A DNA stretch of 64,000 nucleotides, taken from the NCBI RefSeq assembly GCF_042686025.1, contig NZ_JBHUOZ010000003.1, positions 496,001 through 560,000 on the forward strand. Reading direction: 5' to 3'. Position numbers and translations under genes: made by a program. How positions within the stretch are numbered: the first letter of the stretch is position 1; each line of letters starts with the position of its first letter. Under the pieces are notes generated by a model. The model was not told the origin of the DNA. It did not search any database and saw only the letters and a program-made list of their open reading frames with translations. Positions 26,426 through 35,939 of this stretch are shown here, in pieces. This stretch comes from Terrimonas rubra. Its GTDB lineage: Bacteria; Bacteroidota; Bacteroidia; Chitinophagales; Chitinophagaceae.

Positions 26426-27784
26426 ATGGATTTAAACAAGTTATATAGCTATAAAAGAACGGGGAAAAAAAGTATCAGTGTATCGGCTGATCCGAGAAGC
26501 GAATTTCAGCGTGATTTTGACAGGATCATTTTTTCTTCGGCATTCAGAAGATTACAGAATAAAACACAGGTGTTCCCCCTGCCGGGAAGTGTATTTGTAC
26601 ATAACCGGCTAACCCATTCCCTGGAAGTAGCTTCGGTAGGACGTTCATTGGGTAGCTTAGTGGGCCAGGTAATTTACAACAGGTTTAAAAACGACCTGTC
26701 AGAGGAGAGCCGCGATTTTTATCGCTACAGCCTGAATGATGTTATTGCTTCAGCCAGTTTATGCCACGATATCGGTAATCCTGCATTTGGACATTCCGGC
26801 GAAGATGCTATCGCCAGTTATTTTAAAAAGGACGCACACGGTATAAGGCCCCAGTTCTCCAACGAGGAATGGAATGACCTGGTAAACTTTGAAGGGAATG
26901 CCAATGCCATAAGAGTACTTACCCAGCAGCAAAACGGTAAGTCAGAAGGCGGCTTATTACTCACTTATTCTACCTTGTCAGCTATTGCAAAATATCCATG
27001 TGAATCTGTAGCCAAAGACAAAAGTTTTATTCACCGGAAGAAATTTGGTTTTTTCCAGGCTGAGAAAGAAACCTTTAGGGATGTGGCGGAGGAAACCCGG
27101 ATGGTGAAGCTTGGTGATAATCCTTTAATATACCAGCGGCATCCTTTTGTCTGGCTGGTAGAGGCAGCGGATGATATCTGTTATCATATTATTGACTTTG
27201 AAGATGCGCACCGCCTGGGTATTGTAGAGCATACTGAGTGCCTGGAAACTTTAAAAAACCTGGTGCTGCAGTTTGATGATAGGCATAAAATAGAAACTAC
27301 ATTAAACGGCATTACCGATAAAAACGCAAAGATCTCCTATTTACGGGCTAAGTCTATCAGTGCACTCACCATGCGTACAAAAGAAGTGTACGAAAATAAT
27401 ATTGAGGAGTTTTTAAACGGCAGGTTTACAAAATCACTGCTGGATGTTATTAATGAAGAAACCGGGGCATTGAACGGGATCGTTGAATTCTCCGTTAAAA
27501 ATATATACAACAACCGCAACGTAGTGGAAATTGAAAATGCCGGTTATAATGTAATGTATGAACTGCTGTCGCATTTTATTCCGCCCATTTTAACACACAA
27601 GGGCAGCCGTGAAAAATCCGATGATAAAGCCATCAAGTTATTACCCCCGGCTTTTAACTACGAAGGTGATACGCCGTACAAGCGTGTGCTGGGCGTGGTG
27701 GATTATATTTCGGGCATGACCGATAACTATGCTACCGACCTTTACAAAAGGATAAAGGGGATTGAAATTGGTATGAAAATTTAA
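26426..27784 (+). CDS. dgt: dGTP triphosphohydrolase (HD-type)
   Basis: The enzyme hydrolyses dGTP to deoxyguanosine and tripolyphosphate. It has 452 residues from ATG 26426. An upstream ATG at 26372 adds a hydrophobic stretch foreign to the family, and a TATCTTCG box at 26401-26408 fits a start just downstream. HD motifs are intact: the RLTHSLEV helix with His64, and H114-D115 in CHDIGNP with FGHSGE after it. It may lower the dNTP pool. Some dGTPases restrict phages, but in this phylum the gene is common and may be housekeeping. Confidence 0.92.
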   Translation: MDLNKLYSYKRTGKKSISVSADPRSEFQRDFDRIIFSSAFRRLQNKTQVFPLPGSVFVHNRLTHSLEVASVGRSLGSLVGQVIYNRFKNDLSEESRDFYRYSLNDVIASASLCHDIGNPAFGHSGEDAIASYFKKDAHGIRPQFSNEEWNDLVNFEGNANAIRVLTQQQNGKSEGGLLLTYSTLSAIAKYPCESVAKDKSFIHRKKFGFFQAEKETFRDVAEETRMVKLGDNPLIYQRHPFVWLVEAADDICYHIIDFEDAHRLGIVEHTECLETLKNLVLQFDDRHKIETTLNGITDKNAKISYLRAKSISALTMRTKEVYENNIEEFLNGRFTKSLLDVINEETGALNGIVEFSVKNIYNNRNVVEIENAGYNVMYELLSHFIPPILTHKGSREKSDDKAIKLLPPAFNYEGDTPYKRVLGVVDYISGMTDNYATDLYKRIKGIEIGMKI

Positions 27785-27823
27785 ACCCGGTTGGGTAAGC
27801 CGTCCTGATGCGCAAGTAGCCTG

Positions 27824-29143
27824 CTATTCTTTGCTGTATACTTCTGTAATGCCGTTCTGTGCTATTACTACTTCTTTTCTTTCAGGAAAAAAGCGCAGGC
27901 TTATATTGTCATATTCAAAATTTGCAGCTCCTTTATGCTCAAAGGGTATCCAGTCCTGGCGTGTAGTGGACTTTTGAAGTATCAGTTGCCTGCTGTCCGA
28001 TGAAATGGTAACAGATACCTTACCACTTCTGTCAAAATAAGTCCCCTTCAGTTTGCTGAACGCCGTGTCGGTAAATCCCGGTATCCTGTTAAAATCGGGT
28101 AATTCGGGTTTGGTGCCATAGGTATATTGTAATAACACCAGGTTGATCTCCGATATATTTATATTAATGGCATTGGCCAGGGTTACAATGCCCAGCTTCT
28201 CTTTGGGAAAATACCAGTACTCCGAAATATAGTTTTCTATCCTGCCGCTATGTTCATATCCGTTTGGACTGCTGAAGTCCAGTTTCTGAATCCCCATTCC
28301 ATATGCACCCCTATTAACAGGTAACATGGTTTCCAGGCTTTGGGGGCTGATCAGTTTGCCGTTAAAAAGGGCGCTGAGAAAAATGTTCACTTCTGCGGCA
28401 GTTGATACCATACCACCACCACCGGGGTGATTGGAAAAATTAACCCTGGTGTTCCGGATATACCGGTCCTGTATATTATAGGATATCGCTTCATTCCTGG
28501 CCGTATCCGTTTCAAAACTGTAATAAGTGTTTTTCAATCCAAGGGGCTGACATATCTTTTTCTCGAGTATAAGGTCAAAAGGAAGTTGATACACCTGTTC
28601 CAGTATAAAAGCCAGCAAAACATAATTGGTATTACTGTAGGCATATGCTGTTCCCGGTTCAAAATCGCTTTTCCGGTCACTGATATAAGCCAGGAACTCC
28701 TCCCGGTTATGGTATCCTTCCTCCCATTTGTAGGTACTGTCAAGTTCGGTAAAATTAACTATACCGCTGCGGTGTTTTAATAACTGCTCAATGGTAATGG
28801 CGGCCGCATTTTTTACAGAAGGGTAGTAGTAACCCAATTTATCATCCAGTGCCAGTTTCTTTTCTTCAATTGCCTGTAATATCAATACGGCGGTAAATGT
28901 TTTGGTGATGGAGCCGATCCGGAAACGGGTATCTGCAGAAAGAGGTTTTTTAGTGCCGGCGTCAGCATAACCCACCGATTTGGTGTAAATAATACTGTCG
29001 TTAAAGGAGATAGCAGCGCTGCCCATAAATTTCCGGTGGTGTTGCAGATGTTCAAAATACTCATCCGGTTTATGCTGGCCAAAAACTTTTCCGGTAAAGG
29101 AAAATACGATCCATAACAATACTATACACACTGATCTTTTCAT
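27824..29143 (-). CDS. Serine hydrolase of the beta-lactamase class C family
   Basis: The protein has 439 residues with a signal peptide (1-22). SITK at 78-81 holds the nucleophile Ser78 and Lys81, and YSN near 170 is the second motif; HPGGGG follows later. The C-terminal 90 residues form an extra beta domain. Relatives include D-aminopeptidases, esterases and penicillin-binding-like enzymes, so the substrate is open. Divergent from the TetR gene with a shared operator. Confidence 0.87.
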   Translation of the reverse strand: MKRSVCIVLLWIVFSFTGKVFGQHKPDEYFEHLQHHRKFMGSAAISFNDSIIYTKSVGYADAGTKKPLSADTRFRIGSITKTFTAVLILQAIEEKKLALDDKLGYYYPSVKNAAAITIEQLLKHRSGIVNFTELDSTYKWEEGYHNREEFLAYISDRKSDFEPGTAYAYSNTNYVLLAFILEQVYQLPFDLILEKKICQPLGLKNTYYSFETDTARNEAISYNIQDRYIRNTRVNFSNHPGGGGMVSTAAEVNIFLSALFNGKLISPQSLETMLPVNRGAYGMGIQKLDFSSPNGYEHSGRIENYISEYWYFPKEKLGIVTLANAININISEINLVLLQYTYGTKPELPDFNRIPGFTDTAFSKLKGTYFDRSGKVSVTISSDSRQLILQKSTTRQDWIPFEHKGAANFEYDNISLRFFPERKEVVIAQNGITEVYSKE

Positions 29144-29178
29144 GCTCGGGTATATCTTTAATTTGTACGGTTAATGTG

Positions 29179-29232
29179 CAAAGGTAAAAATAAGTCACCA
29201 AATAGTGACTTAAAAAATATTAATTACCTTTG
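29179..29232. promoter_or_regulatory. Symmetric divergent promoter with TetR operator
   Basis: An 8-bp inverted repeat (TAAGTCAC 29191-29198 with GTGACTTA 29205-29212) lies between two -7-like boxes: TACCTTTG on the plus strand at 29225-29232 and the same box on the minus strand at 29179-29186. The repeat overlaps both promoters, so TetR bound there could block both genes. Confidence 0.7.
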
Positions 29233-29255
29233 TGTGTATTATCAATCATTCTGCC

Positions 29256-29900
29256 GTGCAAAAAAAAGTAACCAAACCCCGCGAAAGAAATAAGGACAAA
29301 AGCAAGCAGCAACTCTTAGATGCCGTTGGCCGGCTCCTGCGTACTAAAGGGTATACGGCCCTGAAGGTCAATGATATTGCCGCTAGGGCCGGGTTGGATA
29401 AAAAACTTATCTACAAATACTTCGGCGGTACGGATCAGTTGGTGGACGCCTATATCCGTTCGCAGGATTTCTGGAGTAATATTGGCAGTGACGATATTCC
29501 CGCCTCTATTCCAGATGGGGGCCTGGCCCTGTCCAGGCAAATGCTGACGCAGCAGTTTGATTATGTGGCACAGCACAAGGAATTACAGAAGATATTATTG
29601 TGGGGTTTGGCCGAAAAGCGCCGGTCATTAAAAAAACTGGCCGATGACCGCGAAGCCAGTGGTGAAGTATTGTTTAGTCATATTACCGATCCTTTCTTTA
29701 AAGAAGATGCCACCCGGTACCGCGCTGTCATGGCTATATTGATTTCGGGTATCTACTATCTTAATATGTATACCAATATAAATGGTCAGACTTTTTGCGG
29801 CATCAATCTGACTTCCACGGAGGGCAAGAGGGAGATAAAGGATGCATTGGAAAATCTTATGGACCTGGTGTATGCCGATCGGCAGAATAAAATTTTGTGA
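29256..29900 (+). CDS. TetR-family regulator
   Basis: The protein has 214 residues from GTG 29256. A GTG at 29232 falls inside the proposed -7 box, so 29256 is preferred; no ATG is available. The N-terminal HTH is typical (LRTKGYTALKVNDIAARAGL, then KKLIYKYFGG). The rest is the helical ligand-binding domain. It likely represses itself and the divergent serine hydrolase through the shared operator. Confidence 0.88.
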   Translation: MQKKVTKPRERNKDKSKQQLLDAVGRLLRTKGYTALKVNDIAARAGLDKKLIYKYFGGTDQLVDAYIRSQDFWSNIGSDDIPASIPDGGLALSRQMLTQQFDYVAQHKELQKILLWGLAEKRRSLKKLADDREASGEVLFSHITDPFFKEDATRYRAVMAILISGIYYLNMYTNINGQTFCGINLTSTEGKREIKDALENLMDLVYADRQNKIL

Positions 29901-30289
29901 TCAGGCGGGGCGTTGCCTGCGGCCGGGCTGTCCGCTATATCTTTTGCCCCTTGCTGCTTTGTCGGGACACAGGCAAAAGGATGCCGCTTCCATCCCTAAC
30001 GCGGAAAAATAAATAACCGGCCCTGTAATTTAACCAGGAGGCGGCAACAAATCATGGGATCGGCCAATCGTGAAAAGCTGATCCTGTTTTAACAGCTGAA
30101 TGATCTTTACACGCGGTTTTGCGTGCAATGTTTTATATCATTTTACAGCGCTACTTGCAACTGCAAAAATTTATTATTATGTTTACTCTTTACAATTGAT
30201 GAATGGTTACGCAGTAAAGATCATAAGTATTGTACGGTGATTTTCCTGATTTTCTGTTCAATCAATTGTATTAACCAATATCAATTAAT
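29901..30289. other. 389-base intergenic region
   Basis: No gene is seen. It holds an 82-base imperfect inverted-repeat element (29921-30002) described separately, then AT-rich sequence likely to contain the promoter of the small secreted protein at 30290. Confidence 0.5.
29921..30002. repeat. Interspersed palindromic element, copy A
   Basis: The ends match the copy at 42149-42227: GGCCGGGCTRTCC on the left and ATCCCTNACGC on the right. The middle contains an inverted TTTTGCC/GGCAAAA pair. Looks like a small intergenic repeat family member; whether it is mobile or transcribed cannot be told. Confidence 0.6.
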
Positions 30290-30550
30290 ATGAAAAAGAG
30301 TATCCTTTTATTAATCATCTTCACTATTACCTGTTTCCTGTTTACGCATACGGCGCATGCACAAAAACGAAAATCTTCTAAAGCCAAAACAGTTCGTGTA
30401 AAAAGTTATACCACTAAAAAGGGAACAAGGGTTAAATCACATTATAGAAGTAAACCTGGAGGGCGAAGGGCAGGGATGATCATTTATCCCGGCAAGCTGC
30501 CATATTATAAAGAATCCGGGGTTACAGCAAAATCTGTTTGGATGGTTTAA
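30290..30550 (+). CDS. Small basic secreted protein
   Basis: The protein has 86 residues with a signal peptide (cleavage after AHAQ). The mature part is very basic with VRVKSYTTKKGTRVKSHYRS, a short motif common in small exported Bacteroidota proteins and also seen in some phage-related proteins. No enzyme motif. It is 74 bases before the PH-like membrane protein gene. A hairpin at about 30586-30601 may end it. Confidence 0.65.
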   Translation: MKKSILLLIIFTITCFLFTHTAHAQKRKSSKAKTVRVKSYTTKKGTRVKSHYRSKPGGRRAGMIIYPGKLPYYKESGVTAKSVWMV

Positions 30551-30624
30551 GTTTTTTGCCATTATCTGTACACATATAAGTTTTGCCGGGATCATGCCCG
30601 GTTTATCTTGTTTAAAATCTGTTC

Positions 30625-31833
30625 ATGAAAAACGTGTTTTTTATTGTTCGCTGGATAGCAGGCATTTTTATATGCCTGTTGTCAATAGCAGGCTTTTCTG
30701 CTGGTGATATAGCGCTTGCAGTATTTACCCTGGTAGTAGGGCTGTTGTTATTGCCACCGGTAACCGGCCTTTTTATTAAAAAGAAAAAAGCGGGTACGGT
30801 CAGTATGAATGATGACCAGCCTGTTGTTTTGGGAACAGGTGGGTCTAATGCAGATTCGGATATGACTGCTGAAAAGACAACCGTGTTGATAAATCCCCGG
30901 GGTGATACGGGAGTTTTAGCTGTCCCTGCAAGTAAAAAAAACGGGTTAGGTAACTGGTTTAAAAGCTGGCGCCGGGCTATCAGTGTTTCTTATGCTTTGG
31001 AAAGTACGTTGAAAAGTTTTCCGCATACCAATCCGAAAAAAATTACCCTGTTATTAAATACCAGAAATGCGTGGAGTGCAAAGGACGCCGAATTTATCCG
31101 GTTGCGTATCATTGACAGGTACGACAGGAATATCAATGCAGATAATGTTGGGACCTTAGGGCCCCAATACCTCGAATTTTATAAGAGTATTTTTCCGGAA
31201 CAGGACGGACAGGAAATTGTAAAAAAAATAAATGTGCACAAAGTTGAAAACTTTATTTTTACTAAAGTGAAAGATAATGAAGCCTTATCTCCTGACGGAA
31301 TAAATGAAATAATAAACTACAGTAATACATTACAGGTAGTTGACTTTAACACAAAGGAAAAAATAAGGCAGGAGTATGATTATTATATCACTAACTGGGA
31401 GTTGGATAATGGTTATTTCCAGGGATTAGATCCGGATTTTTTGCTTAAGAAGAATGAACGCTGCATTTACAAGCTGGCTGATTGCGAGTTGCTGGAGAAA
31501 AAATCAGTCACCAGCAGGGTAAGTTATGGCGGAGGATCCTACAGGGTAAAGATCACTAAGGGTTTTTCTTACCGGTTAGGGTCTTATAGCGTATCTACTG
31601 ATAAAAAAATTATAGACGTATCAAAAGGAAGAGGTTTGTTGAATGTAACAAATCAAAGAATTATTTTCAAAGGGACTGATGATGTTACGACCATTAATAC
31701 AAATGCCATCGTGTTTGTTGAGCCGTTCAAAGATGCAGTAATTATATCAAAGTCAACAGGAAAGCCTTTAACCATTAAAACCGGCGATGCAGCCCGCCTT
31801 TATCAATACATCCGTTCCGCTACCAGGCGGTAG
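30625..31833 (+). CDS. Membrane protein with C-terminal PH-like domain
   Basis: The protein has 402 residues. Two N-terminal membrane helices (about 5-25 and 28-50), a variable linker (55-110), a helical middle and a C-terminal domain (about 285-400). The last part alternates strands around LNVTNQRIIFKG and EPFKDAVIISKSTGKP, which is how bacterial PH-like domains read. Cytoplasmic face probable. Function unknown; the fold suggests binding to lipid or protein. Confidence 0.7.
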   Translation: MKNVFFIVRWIAGIFICLLSIAGFSAGDIALAVFTLVVGLLLLPPVTGLFIKKKKAGTVSMNDDQPVVLGTGGSNADSDMTAEKTTVLINPRGDTGVLAVPASKKNGLGNWFKSWRRAISVSYALESTLKSFPHTNPKKITLLLNTRNAWSAKDAEFIRLRIIDRYDRNINADNVGTLGPQYLEFYKSIFPEQDGQEIVKKINVHKVENFIFTKVKDNEALSPDGINEIINYSNTLQVVDFNTKEKIRQEYDYYITNWELDNGYFQGLDPDFLLKKNERCIYKLADCELLEKKSVTSRVSYGGGSYRVKITKGFSYRLGSYSVSTDKKIIDVSKGRGLLNVTNQRIIFKGTDDVTTINTNAIVFVEPFKDAVIISKSTGKPLTIKTGDAARLYQYIRSATRR

Positions 31834-31857
31834 AGGCTGGTTAGCTTATATTAACAG

Positions 31858-31903
31858 TATCATTATATCCTATAGTGTAAACGTTCTATAGGATATAATG
31901 ATA
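31858..31903. terminator. Long AT-rich hairpin between converging genes
   Basis: An 18-bp perfect stem (31858-31875 with 31886-31903) with a 10-base loop lies between two converging genes. There is no T-run, so it may work through structure or protect 3' ends. Confidence 0.6.
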
Positions 31904-31941
31904 CGACAAGGTTTATTGTACCCTTTTTTGTGAGTGTAATA

Positions 31942-32301
31942 CTAACAAGGTATAAATGAAGAATGAACATACCCGTTTAAAATCAGATAAGCTGTACCGC
32001 TATTACTTCCCCAGTTGGAGAATACCATGGCCCAGGCAACAGGTTGTGGATTACTTGGGTTGCCACCCCATACCGGTACACCTGGTGCAAGTTCCACAGA
32101 AGAATTTTCTAAATAAATAAAAATATTTTCTGTGCTACCACACTCGGCGCTGGGCACTATGCGGGTATATAAAGAGAGTTTTCCAGCATTCCCGGCCTTA
32201 TTTTCTGTACTGTTTATCAGATTGCCTTGTGTTCGATGAGCAGAGAAGGTGCTTAGTGAAAAAAGGGTCACCAGGCACGTTAAAAAAAGTCTTGTTAACA
32301 T
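31942..32301 (-). CDS. Small secreted Cys-pair protein
   Basis: The protein has 119 residues with a signal peptide (cleavage near TFSA). Two Cys (AECGS and the final residue) could form a disulfide. The rest is beta-rich (LSLYTRIV, IFIYLENSSVEL) with GTAYLILNGY near the end, suggesting a small beta sandwich. Not recognised. Confidence 0.6.
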   Translation of the reverse strand: MLTRLFLTCLVTLFSLSTFSAHRTQGNLINSTENKAGNAGKLSLYTRIVPSAECGSTENIFIYLENSSVELAPGVPVWGGNPSNPQPVAWAMVFSNWGSNSGTAYLILNGYVHSSFIPC

Positions 32302-32937
32302 AATTGATAAATTTTAAGGATGAATATTCTGTAAAAGTTATAATATCATTTTTGTAAGGCGTAGAACCCTGCCTGTGTACGTGTCAGTATAATAAACCTA
32401 CATTTTTTTAAGTTGCCGAAAAACAGGGAAAACCCTCTATTTCTGTCATCTTTTCCCTGTAGTTAAATACTCTTGCCATTAATTTTGAAGAAATTAGTCG
32501 GTTTAAGGTAGTCTTATTATATTGAAAGAACACCCGCATTCCGACGATCTTTCTTCTTCCTTCCCGGAAACATAAAAGAAGTTCATAAATCCTAAGAATC
32601 CGATATAATCATATCTGGCGGCATGATCTATATGTAGTAGGCTGCGGTACATGACTTCCGCAGGCCGATGGCTTAATGGTTAATGCGGATTACGGGAGTG
32701 TATACTCCCGCCTTAAACTGCCCCCGGTAACAATACCGGTTATACTATACACGGTGGTTGGTTCTGACCGGTAACCGGGGTGTAGTTTTATGGTCAGCAT
32801 CCGTTATACCCGGCCCCCGGCATGTCCTATTATGAAATACTGGCAGGCATCCCCCGTTTTGCTCCGGCCGGAGGCAAACAAATTTATCTCCCATCATTTA
32901 CGGAACCTGATTCCAAACCATTTAACTGACACTGCAA
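32302..32937 (+). promoter_or_regulatory. Structured leader upstream of the SusC operon
   Basis: No gene is credible in these 636 bases. Folding signals cluster at 32642-32780: stems 32642-32647/32658-32663, 32693-32699/32704-32710 (7 bp, GTAT loop) and 32724-32729/32734-32739. The arm 32722-32728 can also pair with 32774-32780, which excludes the third stem. This mutual exclusion is typical of a regulatory leader. It does not match the cobalamin, TPP or tRNA patterns I compared. Confidence 0.45.
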
Positions 32938-35928
32938 ATGAAACCTTTAATTTGTTTGCTGGCATGGCTTTGTCCATTGATAGCCCTGTGCCAGCAGCAC
33001 ACCATTAACGGGTATGTACACAATACCCAGGGGCAGCCTGTTGCCCATGCCACGGTAACCCTGCTGCGTACCAGGCAACAAATGCAAACCAATAGCAGCG
33101 GCCGTTTTATTATTACCAATATCTCTATTACAGATAGCCTGCGTATCAGCGCTGTTGGCTATACTACGATGTATGTTCAAAATAACCCGGAAGGCAATAT
33201 AAGCGTAGAGTTGCAACCATTGATCACCGAGCTGGATGAAACAGTGGTAATAGCCTATGGCCATACTACCCGCCGTTTAAATACAGGGAATGTAGGCCGG
33301 GTAACTGCAACTGAACTAAGTAATCAGCCGGTGAGTAATCCCCTGGCCGCACTCGCAGGCAGGGTGCCAGGGTTAGTGGTTACCCAAAACAGCGGTATAC
33401 CCGGTGGAACTTTTCGTATACAAATAAGAGGACAAAATTCCCTTATCCAGGGTAGTGAACCTTTGTTTATTATTGATGGCGTACCCTTTGGTAATGGCAA
33501 CAGTAGCCTGAACCAATATAATCTTATTGCAGCTAATGGCGGATTAAGTCCTTTAAATATGATCAATCCGGCTGATATTGAAAGTATCGAAGTGCTCAAG
33601 GATGCCGATGCAACGGCCATTTATGGCAGCCGTGGCGCCAGCGGCGTAATACTCATTACTACCAAAAAAGGTAGTGCCGGGAAAATGAATATACATACGG
33701 GTTACCGGACGGGCTTTAGCAGGGTTACCCGTAGTATGAATATGTTAAACACGACACAATACCTGGCCATGCGACGCGAAGCGTTTGCCAATGATACGAT
33801 TACGCCTACTACTGTCAATGCCCCCGACCTGTTGTTATGGGATACCACCCATTATACTGATTTTAAAAAAATGTTTACAGGAGGTACTACAAGGTATAAC
33901 GATCTGCAGTTATCGGTATCCGGTGGTACGGCACTTACCCGTTTTACTATCGGGCTGGGGTATAATCATGAAACGGGTATGCTCGATAGCAGGCAGGGTA
34001 ATAAACGGTTGTCCCTGCATAGCAGCCTGCAACATCACAGCGCTGATAAAAGATGGTTGCTGGGTTTGATTGTCGGGTATAGTTATAACAAAAGTAATAT
34101 GTTGTCTAACGACCTGACAGCCTATATTAACCTGCCACCACACCTGCGCCTGTATGATGATGAGGGTAATCTGAACTGGCGGATGGGCAATGCTTCGCTG
34201 GCATCCTTTGGAGGTGGTATTACCAACCCGCTTGCGCTGCAGTTGCGCGTTTATGATGGACGTTTTAGTAATGCCATGTTTAACCTGAGCATTGGTTATA
34301 ACTTTTTTAAAAACCTGCGCTTTACTTTAAACCAGGGTGTGCAGCTACAATATGGCAACGAAAGCCGGTTACTACCCAAGGCCTCGATAGACCCTGCCTT
34401 GTCTGCATTGGCATCTTCGGTTTTTGTAAACGCACATATGCGTAACCTGCAGACAGAGCCACAGTTGGAATATATCCATACCGTATCCGGGCTAACACTA
34501 CAGGTGCTGGCCGGCGCTACCCTGCAGGAAAGAGTACAAGAAACCAATACCCTGAATGCCAATAACTATAGCAGCGACCTGATGCTGGAGTCCTGGAGTG
34601 CAGCGGGACAGCTAACCGCCAGTAATACTTATACCCAATACAAGTATGCAGCCATGTTTGGCCGTGTTAATCTTAACTATCGCAATACCTGGGTATTGAA
34701 CCTTACGGGCAGGAGGGACGGCAGTAGCCGTTTTGGACCTGCACAACGGTTTTCCAACTTTGGTGCGGTAGGAATGGCGCATATTTTTTCGGAATGGAAA
34801 TGGATAAAAGACCATCTGCCTTTTTTAAGCTTGGGTAAATGGCGCGCTTCCTATGGCATTACAGGTAATGACCAGTTAGGTGATTACCGTTACCTGGATA
34901 CCTGGACTAATACCTCCCTACTTTACCAGGGTGCCGGAGCATTGATGCCGGGTGCATTGTATAACCCCGCTTTTGCCTGGGAGCGTAATAAAAAATGGGA
35001 GCTGGCACTCGAACTGGCTTTTTTACAAAACCACCTGCTGTTCAACACCGCTTATTTTTTACATCGTAGCGATAACCAGTTGGGTAATTATGCACTGCCT
35101 GTTATTACCGGCTTTACAGGTGTATTGCGTAATATGCCGGCTGTTATTACAAACCGGGGATGGGAGCTGGTATTACAAACCAGGAATATACAACGAAAAC
35201 ACCTGCAATGGTCTACTTCTGTTAATCTGAGTATACCCCGTAATAAATTAGTGGCTTTTGATAACCTGGGCAATAGCAGCTACAGTAACGTATATGTAGT
35301 AGGGCAACCCTTATCGGTACAGAAAACGTATCAATACCTTGGGGTTGATCCGGAGAAAGGGATTTACCGGTTTACAGATGTGGACCGTAACGGTATTATG
35401 GATAATGCCGATAAAATAAAGCTGGTAAATACAGAACCGGACTGGTATGGTGGTATCCGTAATACACTTAGCTGGAAAGGGCTGACATTGGATTTGTTCG
35501 CCGAATTCAGGAAACAACCGGGGCGTAATTACCTGGCTACCCAATCGGCTTTTATACCCGGTTATTTTTACCTGAACCAACCCGCAATAGTTTTAAACAG
35601 GTGGCAGCAACCCGGTGATATCAGTACTATACAACGTTTTGTGCCGCTGGTAACCAGTGAAGGTTTTACTCCCGCCCAGTCATGGCTGGCTGAATCGGAT
35701 GGTATATACAGCGATGCCTCTTTTATACGCATCAAAAACCTGGCCCTAGCTTATAGCCTGCCTGGTATTTTACTAAAAAGGGCTGGTATACAGCAGTTGC
35801 AGTTAACTGTACAGGCACAAAACCTGTTTACCATTACCCGCTACAAAGGAGCTGATCCTGAAAATCAAAACCTGTATGCCCTGCCGCCTTTAAGAACAAT
35901 TAGTTTGGGTATACAACTTCAATTTTAA
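32938..35928 (+). CDS. SusC/RagA-family TonB-linked outer-membrane transporter
   Basis: The protein has 996 residues. Signal peptide 1-19; a carboxypeptidase-regulatory-like domain (about 22-98, GYVHNTQGQPVAHATVTLL); a TonB-box region (TVVIAYG near 105); the plug with RVPGLVVTQNSG, RIQIRGQNS, DADATAIYGSRGASGVILI; then a long barrel. It should take up an oligomeric nutrient with the SusD lipoprotein, powered by TonB. The substrate is not indicated, and no glycosidase follows, so peptides or another polymer are as likely as glycans. Confidence 0.93.
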   Translation: MKPLICLLAWLCPLIALCQQHTINGYVHNTQGQPVAHATVTLLRTRQQMQTNSSGRFIITNISITDSLRISAVGYTTMYVQNNPEGNISVELQPLITELDETVVIAYGHTTRRLNTGNVGRVTATELSNQPVSNPLAALAGRVPGLVVTQNSGIPGGTFRIQIRGQNSLIQGSEPLFIIDGVPFGNGNSSLNQYNLIAANGGLSPLNMINPADIESIEVLKDADATAIYGSRGASGVILITTKKGSAGKMNIHTGYRTGFSRVTRSMNMLNTTQYLAMRREAFANDTITPTTVNAPDLLLWDTTHYTDFKKMFTGGTTRYNDLQLSVSGGTALTRFTIGLGYNHETGMLDSRQGNKRLSLHSSLQHHSADKRWLLGLIVGYSYNKSNMLSNDLTAYINLPPHLRLYDDEGNLNWRMGNASLASFGGGITNPLALQLRVYDGRFSNAMFNLSIGYNFFKNLRFTLNQGVQLQYGNESRLLPKASIDPALSALASSVFVNAHMRNLQTEPQLEYIHTVSGLTLQVLAGATLQERVQETNTLNANNYSSDLMLESWSAAGQLTASNTYTQYKYAAMFGRVNLNYRNTWVLNLTGRRDGSSRFGPAQRFSNFGAVGMAHIFSEWKWIKDHLPFLSLGKWRASYGITGNDQLGDYRYLDTWTNTSLLYQGAGALMPGALYNPAFAWERNKKWELALELAFLQNHLLFNTAYFLHRSDNQLGNYALPVITGFTGVLRNMPAVITNRGWELVLQTRNIQRKHLQWSTSVNLSIPRNKLVAFDNLGNSSYSNVYVVGQPLSVQKTYQYLGVDPEKGIYRFTDVDRNGIMDNADKIKLVNTEPDWYGGIRNTLSWKGLTLDLFAEFRKQPGRNYLATQSAFIPGYFYLNQPAIVLNRWQQPGDISTIQRFVPLVTSEGFTPAQSWLAESDGIYSDASFIRIKNLALAYSLPGILLKRAGIQQLQLTVQAQNLFTITRYKGADPENQNLYALPPLRTISLGIQLQF

Positions 35929-35939
35929 AACACGGCATC

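Noticed and set aside
32663..32740. tRNA-like sequence with a D-arm-like TTAATGGTTAA
   Set aside because: No acceptor stem, no proper anticodon loop and no T-arm sequence could be fitted.
32690..32790. Cobalamin riboswitch, because of AAACTGCCCCCG
   Set aside because: The conserved GGTGAAA and GCCACTG parts are missing, and the following stems do not fit the class.
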